From: an uncultured Blastocatellia bacterium
GTDB taxonomy: Bacteria > Acidobacteriota > Blastocatellia > HR10
Direction of reading: 5' to 3'
Assembly: GCA_937934295.1 (NCBI GenBank)
Contig: CALHAI010000007.1
Span: 1 to 64,000 of the forward strand
DNA length: 64,000 nucleotides
Shown: positions 1 through 9,826 of the stretch, piece after piece
Numbering within the stretch: the stretch's first letter is position 1
How the letters are laid out: every line of letters begins with the position of its first letter
Position numbers and translations under genes: made by a program
The notes under the pieces: generated by a model
What the model saw: the letters and a program-made list of their open reading frames with translations, nothing else
Databases searched by the model: none
Told to the model about the DNA's origin: nothing

Positions 1-115
1 CCTCCCCCACCTTCACCCGCCGAAACTCCATCGCCCGCACCGCCCCCCCCTCAATCGCTATCTCATAGCTCCGCCCCGTCCGATTGTCGATCACCGTCAA
101 CGTCTCTTTGCCCAT
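1..115 (-). CDS. gltA: Citrate synthase, N-terminal fragment
   Basis: Only the first 38 codons lie in the window; the rest runs off the left edge. The translation opens with TLTVIDNRTGRSYEI followed by EGGAVRAMEFRRVKVGE, which matches the beta-structured N-terminal arm of type II (GltA) citrate synthases. The enzyme condenses oxaloacetate and acetyl-CoA to citrate at the entry of the TCA cycle in the cytoplasm. The ATG at 113-115 is preceded on the minus strand by a GGGAGGGGAGC ribosome binding site. The catalytic His and Asp residues lie outside the window. The upstream gap (116-245) separates it from the glycosyltransferase on the same strand. Confidence 0.85.
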   Translation of the reverse strand, partial: MGKETLTVIDNRTGRSYEIAIEGGAVRAMEFRRVKVGE

Positions 116-245
116 GCTCCCCTCCCGTTATAGGGTTTCAACCGACACCGAGGTTAATTCTACCAAGCCCTCAGGACAAGAGACCACTCCCGCTGTGCGA
201 AAACTCAGGTGGGCGAACCACTCCGTCTCCACGCCGGAACGTACC

Positions 246-2108
246 TCATGTCCCACGAGCCGACACTTCATAGACCTTCGTCGTCACAAGACCAGCGACG
301 CGCACCTCCAGGATCGGACGAGCACATCGCTCCAGCGCATCGAGCCACCGTTGATTCTCAAAATACCGGCGCCCCTTTTGAACGATGATGTAAAGGGGGC
401 GCGAGTTCGGAGCGAGCGCGAACTCGGGGCTCGACAGCTCAACACTGACCAAATCTTCGCGGCCAAACCGACGAATGTAAAACTGCACGACTCCGGGCGC
501 ATCATGTCCGAGGCGACTGCCCCGGGGCGCGCGCGCGGCGATCTCGGCGATCGCCTCGCGCAGGCCCGCGTCGTAGACTTCATCGTGAGGGAAATAATAC
601 GCTCGCTTCGCCTCTCCCCCTCCGAGCCGGTTTACATAGAGGGAGTAGTAGGGGCTCGCCTGGGCCGCTGCCCACGCCGGCGTACCGAGGAAGAACACGA
701 GCACAGCCGCCGTGAAGCCGTGGCGCCCCAAGACCACCGGAATTCTCCGAAGTCCCTCGCGGATCACAAGCGCGAGCCCCACGGCCGCCGTCATGTATAC
801 GAACGGCATGAGGCTCAACGTGTACCGCAGCCATTTCGCTCCGAAGAGCGAATACGGGACGAACCAAAAGACGAGCATGAAGCGCAAGAAGAATGGGCCT
901 TCCTCCTTCCGCCCCCACAAAACGAACACGAGCGCCAGAAGGAACGAAATCACTGTGAACGCGGCCACGCGATAGACGATGGGCGTGAAATGCGCGAGCA
1001 TTCCTGCTCCGATGCCAAACACAAGCAGAGCACCGAGGGCAACCGCCCCCACCTGCGCGCGGCGATCCCACGCCGTCCCCACCATCACCGCCGCTTCCTT
1101 GGAAGGCCTCGCGCGACAGATGATCGCAATCAAGCCGATCACGAACGCGAGAAGAAGCGCGGGCGGCACTTTCACCGCGAGGAAGAGGGCGTAGAAGTAG
1201 AGTGGCGTGCGGTTCGTGAACTTCCACGCATTGTTGTAGTAGAGTTCCCCCATCATCTCATATCCGTGGTGGGGAACGGTCGTCTCCGTGAGATAGATGG
1301 CCAGATACCGTAGCGTCTCCGGATGAAGGAGCAGCGGATTGGTGGCGACGAAGGCCAAGAAGAAGGCGAGGAAAAAGCCCATCATCGCGCGTCGTCCAAG
1401 CGGCGCATTTGTTTGCCGATCATGCGGGCGCAAGTAGTTGTAGAGGAAGATGAGCCCCATGTAGTGTGGGAAATACTTCGATGCGAGCATGAGCCCGAAG
1501 CTGGCGCCGCTCAACCGATACAACCACTGACGCCGCGCCGTCTCCACCGGCCCCTCATGCTTCGCTTTCATGAAGAAGAAGAAGGCCAACCACATGAAGA
1601 AAACGAGCAGCGTATCCTCCTTCGCCACACGATTGATGGCGATGGCGTTTATCCCCGTCGCCCAGAGAATGGCCGTCAGCCACCCGACCATGGGATCGAA
1701 CACCTCGCGGGCGAAGAGGAAGAGGACAACGGTCGTCAGCGCGCCCACCAGGACATTCGGGAAGCGGAGAGCCGTCTCCTGAGAGATGTGCCAATCCGGA
1801 TGAGAGGCCGCGATCGCCCGGTTCCACCTCTCGGCCACGAGAAAGGAGACGAGGATGAGCGACTTCATGAGCATCGGATGTTCGGCGTTCGGCGTGAAAT
1901 TGCCCCGCCGATAGGCTTCGACGGCCGCGATCTTCCGCGCTTCGTCCTCGCTCACGCCGACAGCATCCAACTGGACAGCCCGTAAGGCGAAGGCCACCAC
2001 GACGAGAAGAGCGAGAGCGAACCCTTCGCGGCGCTTCCCCTTTGGGCGCACGCCGGACCGAACAGCTCGTTCTTTCTCTGCACCGAGGGCGGAGATGGAA
2101 CCCGGCAT
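246..2108 (-). CDS. GT39/PMT-like membrane glycosyltransferase
   Basis: A 620-residue polytopic membrane protein of the GT-C fold (ArnT/dolichyl-phosphate-mannose mannosyltransferase-like). After a basic cytoplasmic tail and a first hydrophobic helix (about residues 30-47) comes an acidic SEDE motif at 53-56 in the first periplasmic loop, where GT-C enzymes place their catalytic acid, then AEHPMLMK, similar to the HPPL motif of the family. Many hydrophobic helices follow, then a soluble C-terminal domain. Such enzymes move a sugar from a polyprenyl-phosphate donor to lipid or protein acceptors on the outer face of the inner membrane. The substrate cannot be read from the sequence. Its ATG lies 2 nt after the stop of the receptor gene upstream, so translation is probably coupled. 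Confidence 0.8.
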   Translation of the reverse strand: MPGSISALGAEKERAVRSGVRPKGKRREGFALALLVVVAFALRAVQLDAVGVSEDEARKIAAVEAYRRGNFTPNAEHPMLMKSLILVSFLVAERWNRAIAASHPDWHISQETALRFPNVLVGALTTVVLFLFAREVFDPMVGWLTAILWATGINAIAINRVAKEDTLLVFFMWLAFFFFMKAKHEGPVETARRQWLYRLSGASFGLMLASKYFPHYMGLIFLYNYLRPHDRQTNAPLGRRAMMGFFLAFFLAFVATNPLLLHPETLRYLAIYLTETTVPHHGYEMMGELYYNNAWKFTNRTPLYFYALFLAVKVPPALLLAFVIGLIAIICRARPSKEAAVMVGTAWDRRAQVGAVALGALLVFGIGAGMLAHFTPIVYRVAAFTVISFLLALVFVLWGRKEEGPFFLRFMLVFWFVPYSLFGAKWLRYTLSLMPFVYMTAAVGLALVIREGLRRIPVVLGRHGFTAAVLVFFLGTPAWAAAQASPYYSLYVNRLGGGEAKRAYYFPHDEVYDAGLREAIAEIAARAPRGSRLGHDAPGVVQFYIRRFGREDLVSVELSSPEFALAPNSRPLYIIVQKGRRYFENQRWLDALERCARPILEVRVAGLVTTKVYEVSARGT

Positions 2109-2110
2109 CC

Positions 2111-4666
2111 TCAGAACTCGATCTCGAACTTCCCGCGGAATGTGCGCGGCACACTGTTGTAGAACGTCCCAAACGCAGGACTATGAATGTTGCTTTGGAC
2201 GTCGCGCGGATTCCAATGGTTCATCACATTGAAGATCTTCACGCCCATGCGCGTTCGATACTTCTTTCCGAAGAAGGGGATGGTCACCCCCTTGGTGATC
2301 TGCAGATCGAGGGAGAAGAAGCGCGGGAAGCGCCCGCCGCGATTCCGCAGCCCGACGAAATTCTGCTCTTCATCCACGAGCGAGAAGGGGAAGCCATCGC
2401 GCCAATCCACGACCGGCGAGAGGAGGAGATCGAAGGGCAAGCGGACATCCCCCCAAAGGAGAAGACGATTCGGCGCATCGAAGGGGAGTCGCGAGTATTC
2501 GTTCGGCCGAACGATGGGATTGTGAAAGTTACCGATGTAGGTCGAGAACGAGTTGAGATCGCCTTCGGCGCGCGAGCGGACGTAGGCCAGGAAGAGATCG
2601 TGCTGCTCCTGAAGGCGAAGCCGCGCGACGATCTGGAACTCCCGGTAGCGCGAACGCCCCCGATTGCTGAGGACGAGCGCGCTCTCGCCAGTCGGAGACG
2701 TCTGCGGCTCCAGGAGGAAGTCGCGCCGAGAGCGTCGCTCCTCATATCCGAAACGCAGGAGCACGCGTCGAGTCAACTCGCGGTCCACTTGTACGCTCCA
2801 CGCCGTACTGCGCGGCGTTCGATACCGTCCGCTCTCGACGACGTTCCGAAAGACGCGCGGGCCATCGAGGATCGTCTCCCCATCAGGACCGAACCGCACG
2901 ATCTGCATGGCTTGGTACTGCTCGAAGGCCCCGACATTGAGCGGGACTTTGTCGTAGAAGATGCCGATCCCTCCGCGCACGATCACCCGCGGATCGGAGA
3001 AGGGCAAAAGCACAAATCCCACACGCGGCGCGACGTTATTCTCCCGCGCGATCCCACTCCAATCGTAACGAATCCCCCAATCGAGCGTCAGCCGCGGGTG
3101 AATCGTCCACTTGTCTTGCCCGTAGAGCGTCACCTCGGTATTCCGACGCTGCAGCTGACCTTCTCCCAGGAACGTCAGCAATTGAGCTAACGTCCCATTG
3201 GCGCGCAGGATGTGCACGGCATCGCTTCGGTCGTCCCCTGTGAACGTATTGACGGCAACGTTGCTCCCCATTTTGAACGCATGCCGGCCGCCCCAGGAGA
3301 GCGTCGGGAGATGATAGACCTCCATCCACTCGTAACGCCGACTGTCCCGATGCTGCCGATTGAACCAGCCGCCGGCGTTACCATGGGGCGTGATGCGAAG
3401 CGGCGGCGGACTATTGCCGTAGATCTCCGCATCGAAGTCCTTGAGGCTGAAGCTCGATTGCAAGAGTGAGCCGTTGCGGAAAGCTACTTGTTCGTGTAGG
3501 GCGACGAACCAACCGCGCTGATGGAGATTCGGCGTCGTCTCCATCGGGTTGAACGTATTCAGATTGACGAAGTCGAGTTTCTGCGGGAAGACCGAGGCGA
3601 TGAGCGTCAGGCGATTCGTCGCCGTGAGGACAATATCGAAGCGGGAGAACGAGTCGAACGATTCCAACCGCGTGTCGTTTTGCAGATCCGGCAAGCTCGG
3701 AACGCGCGTCCGCACGAAGCGGTATTCGAGGCCTTGGAAGAAGAAGAGCCGATCCCGCAGGAGCGGCCCGCTCAGGGCGAAGCGCGGCGTCGCGGATTCG
3801 ATCCCCATGATCGTCCCAGCACGCTTGCGCAATCGAGGGATGAAGTTCGTGAGCAGATATTTCCATTCGTTCGTGCCGGCGCGCGTCTCGATGGCCGTGA
3901 CGGCTCCGGTGAACTTACCGAACTCCGCCGAATAAGGGTTCGAGTAAACTTGGACGTTCTCGACGGCCTCAATCGGCAACTCAATGGCCGACTGTCCGGT
4001 CACCGGATCCGTGGCGTTGAGGCTGGAGACGAGCATGCCACTTTGCGTCGCCCGCGCGCCCTTCACGTTCAAGAGCCCATCGGGGCCGCGCACGACGCCC
4101 GGCAAAAGCGGCAACGCATCCTGAAATCTCTCGTTCACCAAAGGCGCATGGCGCAAAAGCGGGGCTCCAAGCTGTGCCGGAACGTGCGACTCGATGCGGC
4201 GCAGCTCATCCTCGCCTGCCATGATCGTGACGGCCTCGCGCACGGCCTTCGGCCTCAATTCGACCGCCACCTCCACAACGGCACCAAGCGGCACCATGAT
4301 CTTTTTCGCGAACCGCTCGAACCCCTCGATGTCAACCGAGAGCACATAGTCCCCCGGGGGAAGATCGCCGAAGCTGTAGTTCCCCTCTTCGTCGCTGATC
4401 GTCTGTGTCACCTTCCCCGGCAGGAACTCCCCACTCAGAATAAGGAGCACGCCAGCTAAGGGCTCACGCCGATCGGCCGTCACGGCGATGACCTTTCCTT
4501 TAATACGCCCGACCTGCACAGAAGCGGCCGCGCTCGCAGCGCGCTCCCACAGACATGCCCATCCAAGGCCCAGGAGCAGGACAAAGGAGATGAATCGCCA
4601 GCGGGTCTTCTCGACATCACCGCCCTGATGTCTCATCCTCATCCCCTCCAAACGGGATATCCTCAC
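2111..4666 (-). CDS. TonB-dependent receptor with carboxypeptidase-like N-terminal domain
   Basis: An 851-residue outer membrane receptor, the shortest of six in the window. A hydrophobic signal segment (about residues 26-46) is followed by a carboxypeptidase-regulatory-like beta-sandwich (about 52-135, with GNYSFGDLPPGDYVLSV), a plug region ending in ETRAGTNEW, and a long beta-barrel ending in KFEIEF with the terminal aromatic residue typical of outer membrane proteins. Family members import large or scarce substrates with TonB energy; the ligand is unknown. The annotated ATG overlaps the OsmC stop as ATGA. Internal ATGs at residues 9 and 11 are possible starts that would shorten the tail before the signal. 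It has no sigma-54-type promoter of its own, unlike the receptors at 5987, 11241 and 17876. Confidence 0.88.
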   Translation of the reverse strand: MRISRLEGMRMRHQGGDVEKTRWRFISFVLLLGLGWACLWERAASAAASVQVGRIKGKVIAVTADRREPLAGVLLILSGEFLPGKVTQTISDEEGNYSFGDLPPGDYVLSVDIEGFERFAKKIMVPLGAVVEVAVELRPKAVREAVTIMAGEDELRRIESHVPAQLGAPLLRHAPLVNERFQDALPLLPGVVRGPDGLLNVKGARATQSGMLVSSLNATDPVTGQSAIELPIEAVENVQVYSNPYSAEFGKFTGAVTAIETRAGTNEWKYLLTNFIPRLRKRAGTIMGIESATPRFALSGPLLRDRLFFFQGLEYRFVRTRVPSLPDLQNDTRLESFDSFSRFDIVLTATNRLTLIASVFPQKLDFVNLNTFNPMETTPNLHQRGWFVALHEQVAFRNGSLLQSSFSLKDFDAEIYGNSPPPLRITPHGNAGGWFNRQHRDSRRYEWMEVYHLPTLSWGGRHAFKMGSNVAVNTFTGDDRSDAVHILRANGTLAQLLTFLGEGQLQRRNTEVTLYGQDKWTIHPRLTLDWGIRYDWSGIARENNVAPRVGFVLLPFSDPRVIVRGGIGIFYDKVPLNVGAFEQYQAMQIVRFGPDGETILDGPRVFRNVVESGRYRTPRSTAWSVQVDRELTRRVLLRFGYEERRSRRDFLLEPQTSPTGESALVLSNRGRSRYREFQIVARLRLQEQHDLFLAYVRSRAEGDLNSFSTYIGNFHNPIVRPNEYSRLPFDAPNRLLLWGDVRLPFDLLLSPVVDWRDGFPFSLVDEEQNFVGLRNRGGRFPRFFSLDLQITKGVTIPFFGKKYRTRMGVKIFNVMNHWNPRDVQSNIHSPAFGTFYNSVPRTFRGKFEIEF

Positions 4667-5100
4667 GCCGAGACGAGGATCTCCGGTTCCAGCCGAACGA
4701 TCGCTTTGATCGAATTCGAGATAAAGCAGCTCTGTTCGGCCTTCTTCAGGAGCCGCTCGGCGCGCTCACGATCGACTTCGGATCGAATCATGAGCAGCGG
4801 TTTGACGAGGATCTCCGTAATCTGGTAGCCCGCGCCTTCGCCCTTCTCCAATTTCCCCCACGCGCTCACGCGTAGGTCCACAATCGGCAATTTGGAGAGG
4901 TGCGCGATCGCCAGAAAGGTGAGGATGAAACACGCATTGACCGAAGCCACAAAGAGCGTCTCCGGCGTCCACACTCCCGCCTGCCCCTGGAACTCCGGCG
5001 GAGAGGAGACCTCGAGCACCGGCGCTCCCGGAGATCGAACTTGCGCCCGACGCTCGCCCACCCACACGGCTTCCGCTTCGTACATATACGATCTCGTCAC
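4663..5100 (-). CDS. OsmC/Ohr family protein
   Basis: A 145-residue protein of the OsmC/Ohr family, which use two cysteines to reduce organic hydroperoxides or act in osmotic stress. The sequence shows the family layout: a Cys in SVNACFILTF about one third into the protein and a second in AEQSCFISNS near the C-terminus, with the TPE motif upstream of the first. The start is a GTG at 5098-5100 preceded by AAGGAGGGACGAAC, a strong ribosome binding site. It is the first gene of a chain of overlapping genes with the receptor and the glycosyltransferase downstream. A peroxidase role for this subgroup is inferred from the paired cysteines. Confidence 0.88.
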   Translation of the reverse strand: MTRSYMYEAEAVWVGERRAQVRSPGAPVLEVSSPPEFQGQAGVWTPETLFVASVNACFILTFLAIAHLSKLPIVDLRVSAWGKLEKGEGAGYQITEILVKPLLMIRSEVDRERAERLLKKAEQSCFISNSIKAIVRLEPEILVSA

Positions 5101-5321
5101 GTTCGTCCCTCCTTAATGCCATCACCGCGCGATGCACACTCTATGGGAGATCAATCCCACATCGCCCGAGAGATTTCATTTTAAACGGAAGTGTCCTCCC
5201 CCGCAAAAGGAGCACGCCACATGACGAACCACCTGTGCCGCATTCCATCCAGCGCACGGGGAGGTTCAGCACGTGCGCGAGTCTCTGGAATTCCGTGGGC
5301 GGCCTGATAAAATTTCTCCGC

Positions 5322-5726
5322 ATGCAAGGCCGACGGGATCAAGCGCTGCGTCCGCTTCGTCCGGTGTGGCGTGCCTCCCTGATCATGCTGGGCACAGCGG
5401 CCCTCATCCTGGGCCTTATCGGGATCTTCATCCCAGGACTGCCGACGACGCCTTTCCTCCTCATCGCCAGCGGGTGCTATGTGCGTAGCTCGGAACGACT
5501 CTACCGATGGCTCGCGAGCCGATCTTGGTACAGAGAATCGGTAGGCACACTCATCGAGAAACAAGCCCTTCCGGCAAAGACGAAGGTGATCGCGCTCATC
5601 ACGGGCTGGAGCATGCTCGGCTATCTCGCTTTTTTCGTCGCCGAAGACCTCGCCCTGAAGATTCTGGTTCTGGTTGTAGCTCTGATTAAGACCTCGGTTA
5701 TCGTACTCATCAAAACAGCCCGATGA
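5322..5726 (+). CDS. DUF454 (YbaN-like) small inner membrane protein
   Basis: A 134-residue membrane protein from the ATG at 5322. The first helix contains the hallmark GLIGIFIPGLPTTPFLLIASGCYVRSS-like stretch (residues about 28-50, here split by the family's invariant PGLPTTPF), followed by RLYRWLASRSWY and two further hydrophobic helices. This pattern defines the DUF454/YbaN family, whose function is unknown; E. coli YbaN is an inner membrane protein. The open frame extends upstream to 5235, but residues before MQGRRDQ do not look like the family and the length from 5322 fits the usual 120-135 residues. It is divergent from the OsmC gene. Confidence 0.8.
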   Translation: MQGRRDQALRPLRPVWRASLIMLGTAALILGLIGIFIPGLPTTPFLLIASGCYVRSSERLYRWLASRSWYRESVGTLIEKQALPAKTKVIALITGWSMLGYLAFFVAEDLALKILVLVVALIKTSVIVLIKTAR

Positions 5727-5785
5727 CCATTTAGCCTCACAAGACTTTCCTCCATTCAGCAGAGAGGCTTTTGAAGTCCCGAAGA

Positions 5786-5824
5786 TTTCCAAAATCCTGG
5801 ATGAAATTTCCGAAAATTTGGAAA
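5786..5824 (+). promoter_or_regulatory. Tandem dyad, putative enhancer-binding site A
   Basis: Two copies of a dyad of form TTTCC-N8-GGAAA. Copy one starts at 5786 (TTTCC, AAAATCCT, GGATG) and copy two at 5807 (TTTCC, GAAAATTT, GGAAA), exactly 21 bp apart. They lie about 100 bp upstream of the -24 element at 5924. The same arrangement recurs at 11066-11104 and 17708-17746. Two sites on the same helix face upstream of a sigma-54 promoter are the usual layout for a bacterial enhancer-binding protein; the protein itself is not identified. Confidence 0.7.
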
Positions 5825-5922
5825 GTCAAGAGGCTCCGCGCTCCTTACTCTCGCGCCGAATGTGGATTCAAGATCAAAATATTCAAACTCTTACCCGCTC
5901 AACGGTCATCTCTTGGTCAAAA

Positions 5923-5938
5923 AGGCACGCAACTTGCT
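5923..5938 (+). promoter_or_regulatory. Sigma-54 type -24/-12 promoter A
   Basis: AGGCACG-CAAC-TTGCT, differing from the sigma-54 consensus TGGCACG-N4-TTGCW only at the first base. The invariant GG (5924-5925) and GC (5936-5937) are 12 bp apart as required. The predicted start near 5949 gives a leader of about 38 nt before the receptor ATG at 5987. Confidence 0.75.
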
Positions 5939-5986
5939 TACTTGAAATGTGGCAGCTCACAGTTAAGGTCCTAAGGAGGTGAGTCT

Positions 5987-8900
5987 ATGAACAAGAAAAA
6001 CTTGACGGTAATGGTCATGCTCGGGTTGCTGGCGTGGGCTTCAGTGGTCCCGGCTCAAGTACGGCCTGTCGGTCAGCTTACGGGGATCGTGCAAGACCCG
6101 GCGGGAGCCGTCGTGCCGGGCGCTGAAGTGAAAGCGCAAGATGAAGCGACCGGAGCCACACAAACACAGAAGACAGGGTTTGATGGAGGATTCACCTTTG
6201 TGAACCTCCAGGTGGGCACCTATAAGATCACAGTGAGCATGCCGGGATTTAAGACGACGGTCCTCTCAGGTCTCAAGGTAGACGCGGGGCGAACGACGAC
6301 TGTCGTCGTGACCTTACAGGTCGGTGAGATCGCTGAGACCGTAGAGGTTGTCGGGGGGCTCGAAATCTTAGAGCGGACGACGACGACTGTCGAGACGACC
6401 GTTCGGGGCGATGTGATTCGGCGACTCCCCTTGAACAATCGTGATACACTTGATTTCACGCTCCTGATGCCTGGAGCCCAGCAGGGCGGAACGGCGCGTC
6501 AGAGCACATTCCTCGGCCTGCCCAAGGGAGCCATCAACATCACGATGGATGGCGTGAACATTCAAGATAATCTGCTCAAAAGCGCTTTTGGCGGCGGCAT
6601 GTTCACGATTGTCCGGCCGCGCCTGGATGCCGTCGAAGAGGTGACGGTCAAGACGGCCGGCGTGGGCGCGGAGGCCGCCGGTGAAGGAGCCGTTCAGATC
6701 CAGTTCGTCACCCGCCGGGGGACGAATACCTTCCGGGGAACGCTCTTCTGGGACCATCGCAATGATGCGCTCAATGCCAACACCTGGTTTAACAACGTCC
6801 TCGGATTGCGGAAGCCCAGGAACCTGCTCAATGTCTTCGGCGGCAATGTGGGCGGACCGATCTGGAAGGACAAGATCTTCTTCTTCTTCAACTACGAAGA
6901 GTTCAGATTGCCGGAGTCGCGTCCGCGGGAGAACTTGATCCTGACGCAAGAAGCAGCGCAGGGCATCTTCCGATATCGTGGTACAGATGGGGTCGTGCGC
7001 GCAGTGAACCTACTACAAGTAGCGGGAGCAGCCGGCTTCCCGAGCACCATTGATCCCACTGTTGGGGATATGCTGCGACAGATCGATGCGGCGCGATCGC
7101 GCGGAGCGATCAGCCCGTTCGACCTCTTCCGCGAGCGCTATCGGTTTGAGGCTCCGAGCATGCAGGTGCGGCGCTTCCCCACTCTGCGCATGGATTACCA
7201 CATCACGGACAAGCTGCGGTGGCATGGCGTCTGGCATTACAACTTTTTCTCCTCCTTCCCGGACACGCTGAATTTGATGGACCCCACATTCCCCGGCCTG
7301 GGGAAGCCAGCCGGTCAGTACTCCAATCGCTTTTCTGTGACGACGGCCCTTCAGTATACGATCACACCGAGTGTGAATTATGAATTTCGCTTTGGGGTTC
7401 AGGGAGCGCCCGTGCAGTTCTTCCCCGAATCGGGACCGGAGATCTATCCGGCAGGCGTGCGCATCCTCTGGCCCCTTGGGTTGCAGAGCCTGCACGCGCG
7501 TCCGGGAGCCGCAGGAACCTCACGCGCGCTTCCATCGAGCCGAAACACCCCGGTCTACAATTTGCAGAACACTCTGGGGCTTGTGCGCGGAAAGCACTCG
7601 TGGGTCTTCGGGGGAACCTTCACGCGTGTAGGGTTCATTGACAATTCCTTTGGTGGAGCGGGAGTTCCCACAGTCTCCTTTGGTGTCGTTGGCGGAGACC
7701 CCGTCGCATCAGCGATTCAGGCGGGACTGCCCAATATCAGCACGACCGATCTGGGGAATGCGCTGGCGCTCTATGCCCTGCTGACAGGTCGCATCTCCGG
7801 CGTCTCCGGCACCCGCAATGTGGACGAGAGGACGAAGCAGTACGTCCATCTTGCCCCACTGGTACAGCGGGCGCGGCAGGACGAATTCGGCCTCTACTTT
7901 ACGGATTCCTGGCGCGTGACGCCGTCGTTGACGCTCAATTACGGCTTGCGCTGGGAGTTCCAGGGGGCAGCCGAGAACACCAACGACATCTACACGAGCC
8001 CGCGGGCGGAAGACCTCTGGGGCATCTCCGGCGTCGGTAATTTGTTCAAGCCGGGTGTCTTCCGTGGGATCGCCGATCCGCAAATTGACCAACGCTCACG
8101 CAAGATCTATAACCGCGACTTCATCAATCCGGCGCCGAGCTTCGGGCTGGCTTGGAATCCGCGATTCGAGAATCCCTTCTTCCGGTTCCTGTTTGGCGAT
8201 GAGCGAAAGTCGGTCTTCCGCGGGAGCTACTCGATCGCTTACACGCGCGAAGGGCTCGCTCACTTCACGACCTTCGCCGGAGGGAATCCCGGTCTGACGC
8301 AATCCATCTCGTTGACGGCGGGCGTGAACTTTCCAATTGGAGGATTGCTCTTGCGGGATCGGTTGCCGGCATTCAGCGAAGATCCGCCGAGCTTCAGTTT
8401 CCCCACACCGATGGCGCGCTTCACCTTCATCGGAGGTAATTTCTTCGCCTTTGATCCCAATATCCGCACGCCGTACATCCAAAGCTGGTCCTTCGGTTGG
8501 CAGCGCGAGCTGACGCGAGATATGGCCCTGGAGATTCGCTACGTGGGCAATCGAGGGACGAAGCTCTGGCGTGGGTTCAACCTCAATGAGGTTAACATCT
8601 TCGAGAACGGGTTCCTGCAGGAGTTCATTAATGCTCAGCGGAATCTGGCCATCAGCCGCGCTCAAGGACGAGGGGCGCGATTCGATAACCAGGGATTACC
8701 GGGTCAAGTGCCACTGCCGATCTTTGAGGCGGCCTTTGGCGCCCGTGGCCGTCAAGGGGCGCTCCCGCTGGCGTCTGGATTTGGAAGCGCCACCTTCATC
8801 ACGTGGTTGGATCAGGGTCAAGCGGGAGCCATGGCCAATGCGTTGGCCTCGACGGCGACCTTCCTCTGCCGGGCGGTGGGAAGTGCTCTGCCGCGCTGCG

Positions 8901-9817
8901 CGGCTCTGGGCTTCGATGCGCCCGGTCCGCTGCCGATCAATTTCTTCCAGGCCAATCCCTATGCGGCTAACCGCGGAGTGTGGCTGCTGACGAACGCCTC
9001 CTTCTCTACGTACAACGGGTTGCAACTCATCTTCCGACGTCGTCTGGCGCAAGGCTGGCAGATGACGGCTCATTATACCTTCTCGAAAGCCCTCACGGAC
9101 CTCTATGCCGATTCGGCCACCTCGAGCGTCGCCTTCAGCACGCTGCGCAATCGGCGGATGGACAAGGGGCCCTCGCCCTGGGATCTCAGGCATGTCTTCG
9201 TGAGCGACTTTCAGTATGAGCTGCCCTTTGGTCCCGGTCGGCGCTGGTCGTCCGGTTCCGGTGTCCTGAACCGGTTCATCGAGGGATGGCTTGTCGGCGG
9301 GATTGTTCGCATCCAATCTGGGCGCGTGTTCCGGCTCACCAGTGGGCGAGCGACGGTAAACCAGTTCGAGTCAGGAGTCATTCTCAAAGGAATCACCATC
9401 AAGGAGCTTCAAGAAAAGATCGGTGTGCGAAAGGTTCCCGGCGCCCGGGACATCTTCTTTGTGACTCCGGATCTGATCGGGCCCGATGGCCGCTCCAACC
9501 GGGCGATTCTGGACGTCCCGACGACGCCGGGTCAGTTCGGCTCGCTGGTTTTCCTACGCGGCCCTCGATTCGTTAAGCCCGATCTCACGCTCCAGAAGCG
9601 CACGCGGGTGACCGAACGGATCAACGTCGAGTTCTGGGCCGAGTTCTTCAATGCCTTCAACTTCCAGAACTTCTTGATTGGCGGCCCCAGTGCGGCGGGC
9701 ATCACCCACAGCATTGACAGTACGGCCTTCGGGCGCACGACCGAGTTCTTCAACGACCTCGGCAATCAGGATCCGGGTCCGCGCATGATCCAGTTCCGCA
9801 TTCGGGTGAACTTCTGA
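5987..9817 (+). CDS. TonB-dependent receptor (Oar-like), 1276 aa
   Basis: The largest receptor in the window. It has a cleavable signal peptide (residues 1 to about 23, ending VVPAQ), a carboxypeptidase-regulatory-like domain (about 28-108, starting GIVQDPAGAVVPGAEV), a plug domain with NNRDTLDFTLLMPG and the family signature RRGTNTFRG near residue 242, then a long beta-barrel ending IRVNF. It sits in the outer membrane and would import an unknown ligand with TonB/ExbBD energy. A textbook ribosome binding site (AAGGAGGTGAGTCT) precedes the ATG. Expression is probably sigma-54 dependent: a -24/-12 element at 5923-5938 and a paired dyad at 5786-5824 lie upstream. No SusD-like partner follows it. 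Confidence 0.92.
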   Translation: MNKKNLTVMVMLGLLAWASVVPAQVRPVGQLTGIVQDPAGAVVPGAEVKAQDEATGATQTQKTGFDGGFTFVNLQVGTYKITVSMPGFKTTVLSGLKVDAGRTTTVVVTLQVGEIAETVEVVGGLEILERTTTTVETTVRGDVIRRLPLNNRDTLDFTLLMPGAQQGGTARQSTFLGLPKGAINITMDGVNIQDNLLKSAFGGGMFTIVRPRLDAVEEVTVKTAGVGAEAAGEGAVQIQFVTRRGTNTFRGTLFWDHRNDALNANTWFNNVLGLRKPRNLLNVFGGNVGGPIWKDKIFFFFNYEEFRLPESRPRENLILTQEAAQGIFRYRGTDGVVRAVNLLQVAGAAGFPSTIDPTVGDMLRQIDAARSRGAISPFDLFRERYRFEAPSMQVRRFPTLRMDYHITDKLRWHGVWHYNFFSSFPDTLNLMDPTFPGLGKPAGQYSNRFSVTTALQYTITPSVNYEFRFGVQGAPVQFFPESGPEIYPAGVRILWPLGLQSLHARPGAAGTSRALPSSRNTPVYNLQNTLGLVRGKHSWVFGGTFTRVGFIDNSFGGAGVPTVSFGVVGGDPVASAIQAGLPNISTTDLGNALALYALLTGRISGVSGTRNVDERTKQYVHLAPLVQRARQDEFGLYFTDSWRVTPSLTLNYGLRWEFQGAAENTNDIYTSPRAEDLWGISGVGNLFKPGVFRGIADPQIDQRSRKIYNRDFINPAPSFGLAWNPRFENPFFRFLFGDERKSVFRGSYSIAYTREGLAHFTTFAGGNPGLTQSISLTAGVNFPIGGLLLRDRLPAFSEDPPSFSFPTPMARFTFIGGNFFAFDPNIRTPYIQSWSFGWQRELTRDMALEIRYVGNRGTKLWRGFNLNEVNIFENGFLQEFINAQRNLAISRAQGRGARFDNQGLPGQVPLPIFEAAFGARGRQGALPLASGFGSATFITWLDQGQAGAMANALASTATFLCRAVGSALPRCAALGFDAPGPLPINFFQANPYAANRGVWLLTNASFSTYNGLQLIFRRRLAQGWQMTAHYTFSKALTDLYADSATSSVAFSTLRNRRMDKGPSPWDLRHVFVSDFQYELPFGPGRRWSSGSGVLNRFIEGWLVGGIVRIQSGRVFRLTSGRATVNQFESGVILKGITIKELQEKIGVRKVPGARDIFFVTPDLIGPDGRSNRAILDVPTTPGQFGSLVFLRGPRFVKPDLTLQKRTRVTERINVEFWAEFFNAFNFQNFLIGGPSAAGITHSIDSTAFGRTTEFFNDLGNQDPGPRMIQFRIRVNF

Positions 9818-9826
9818 AGCATCGAA

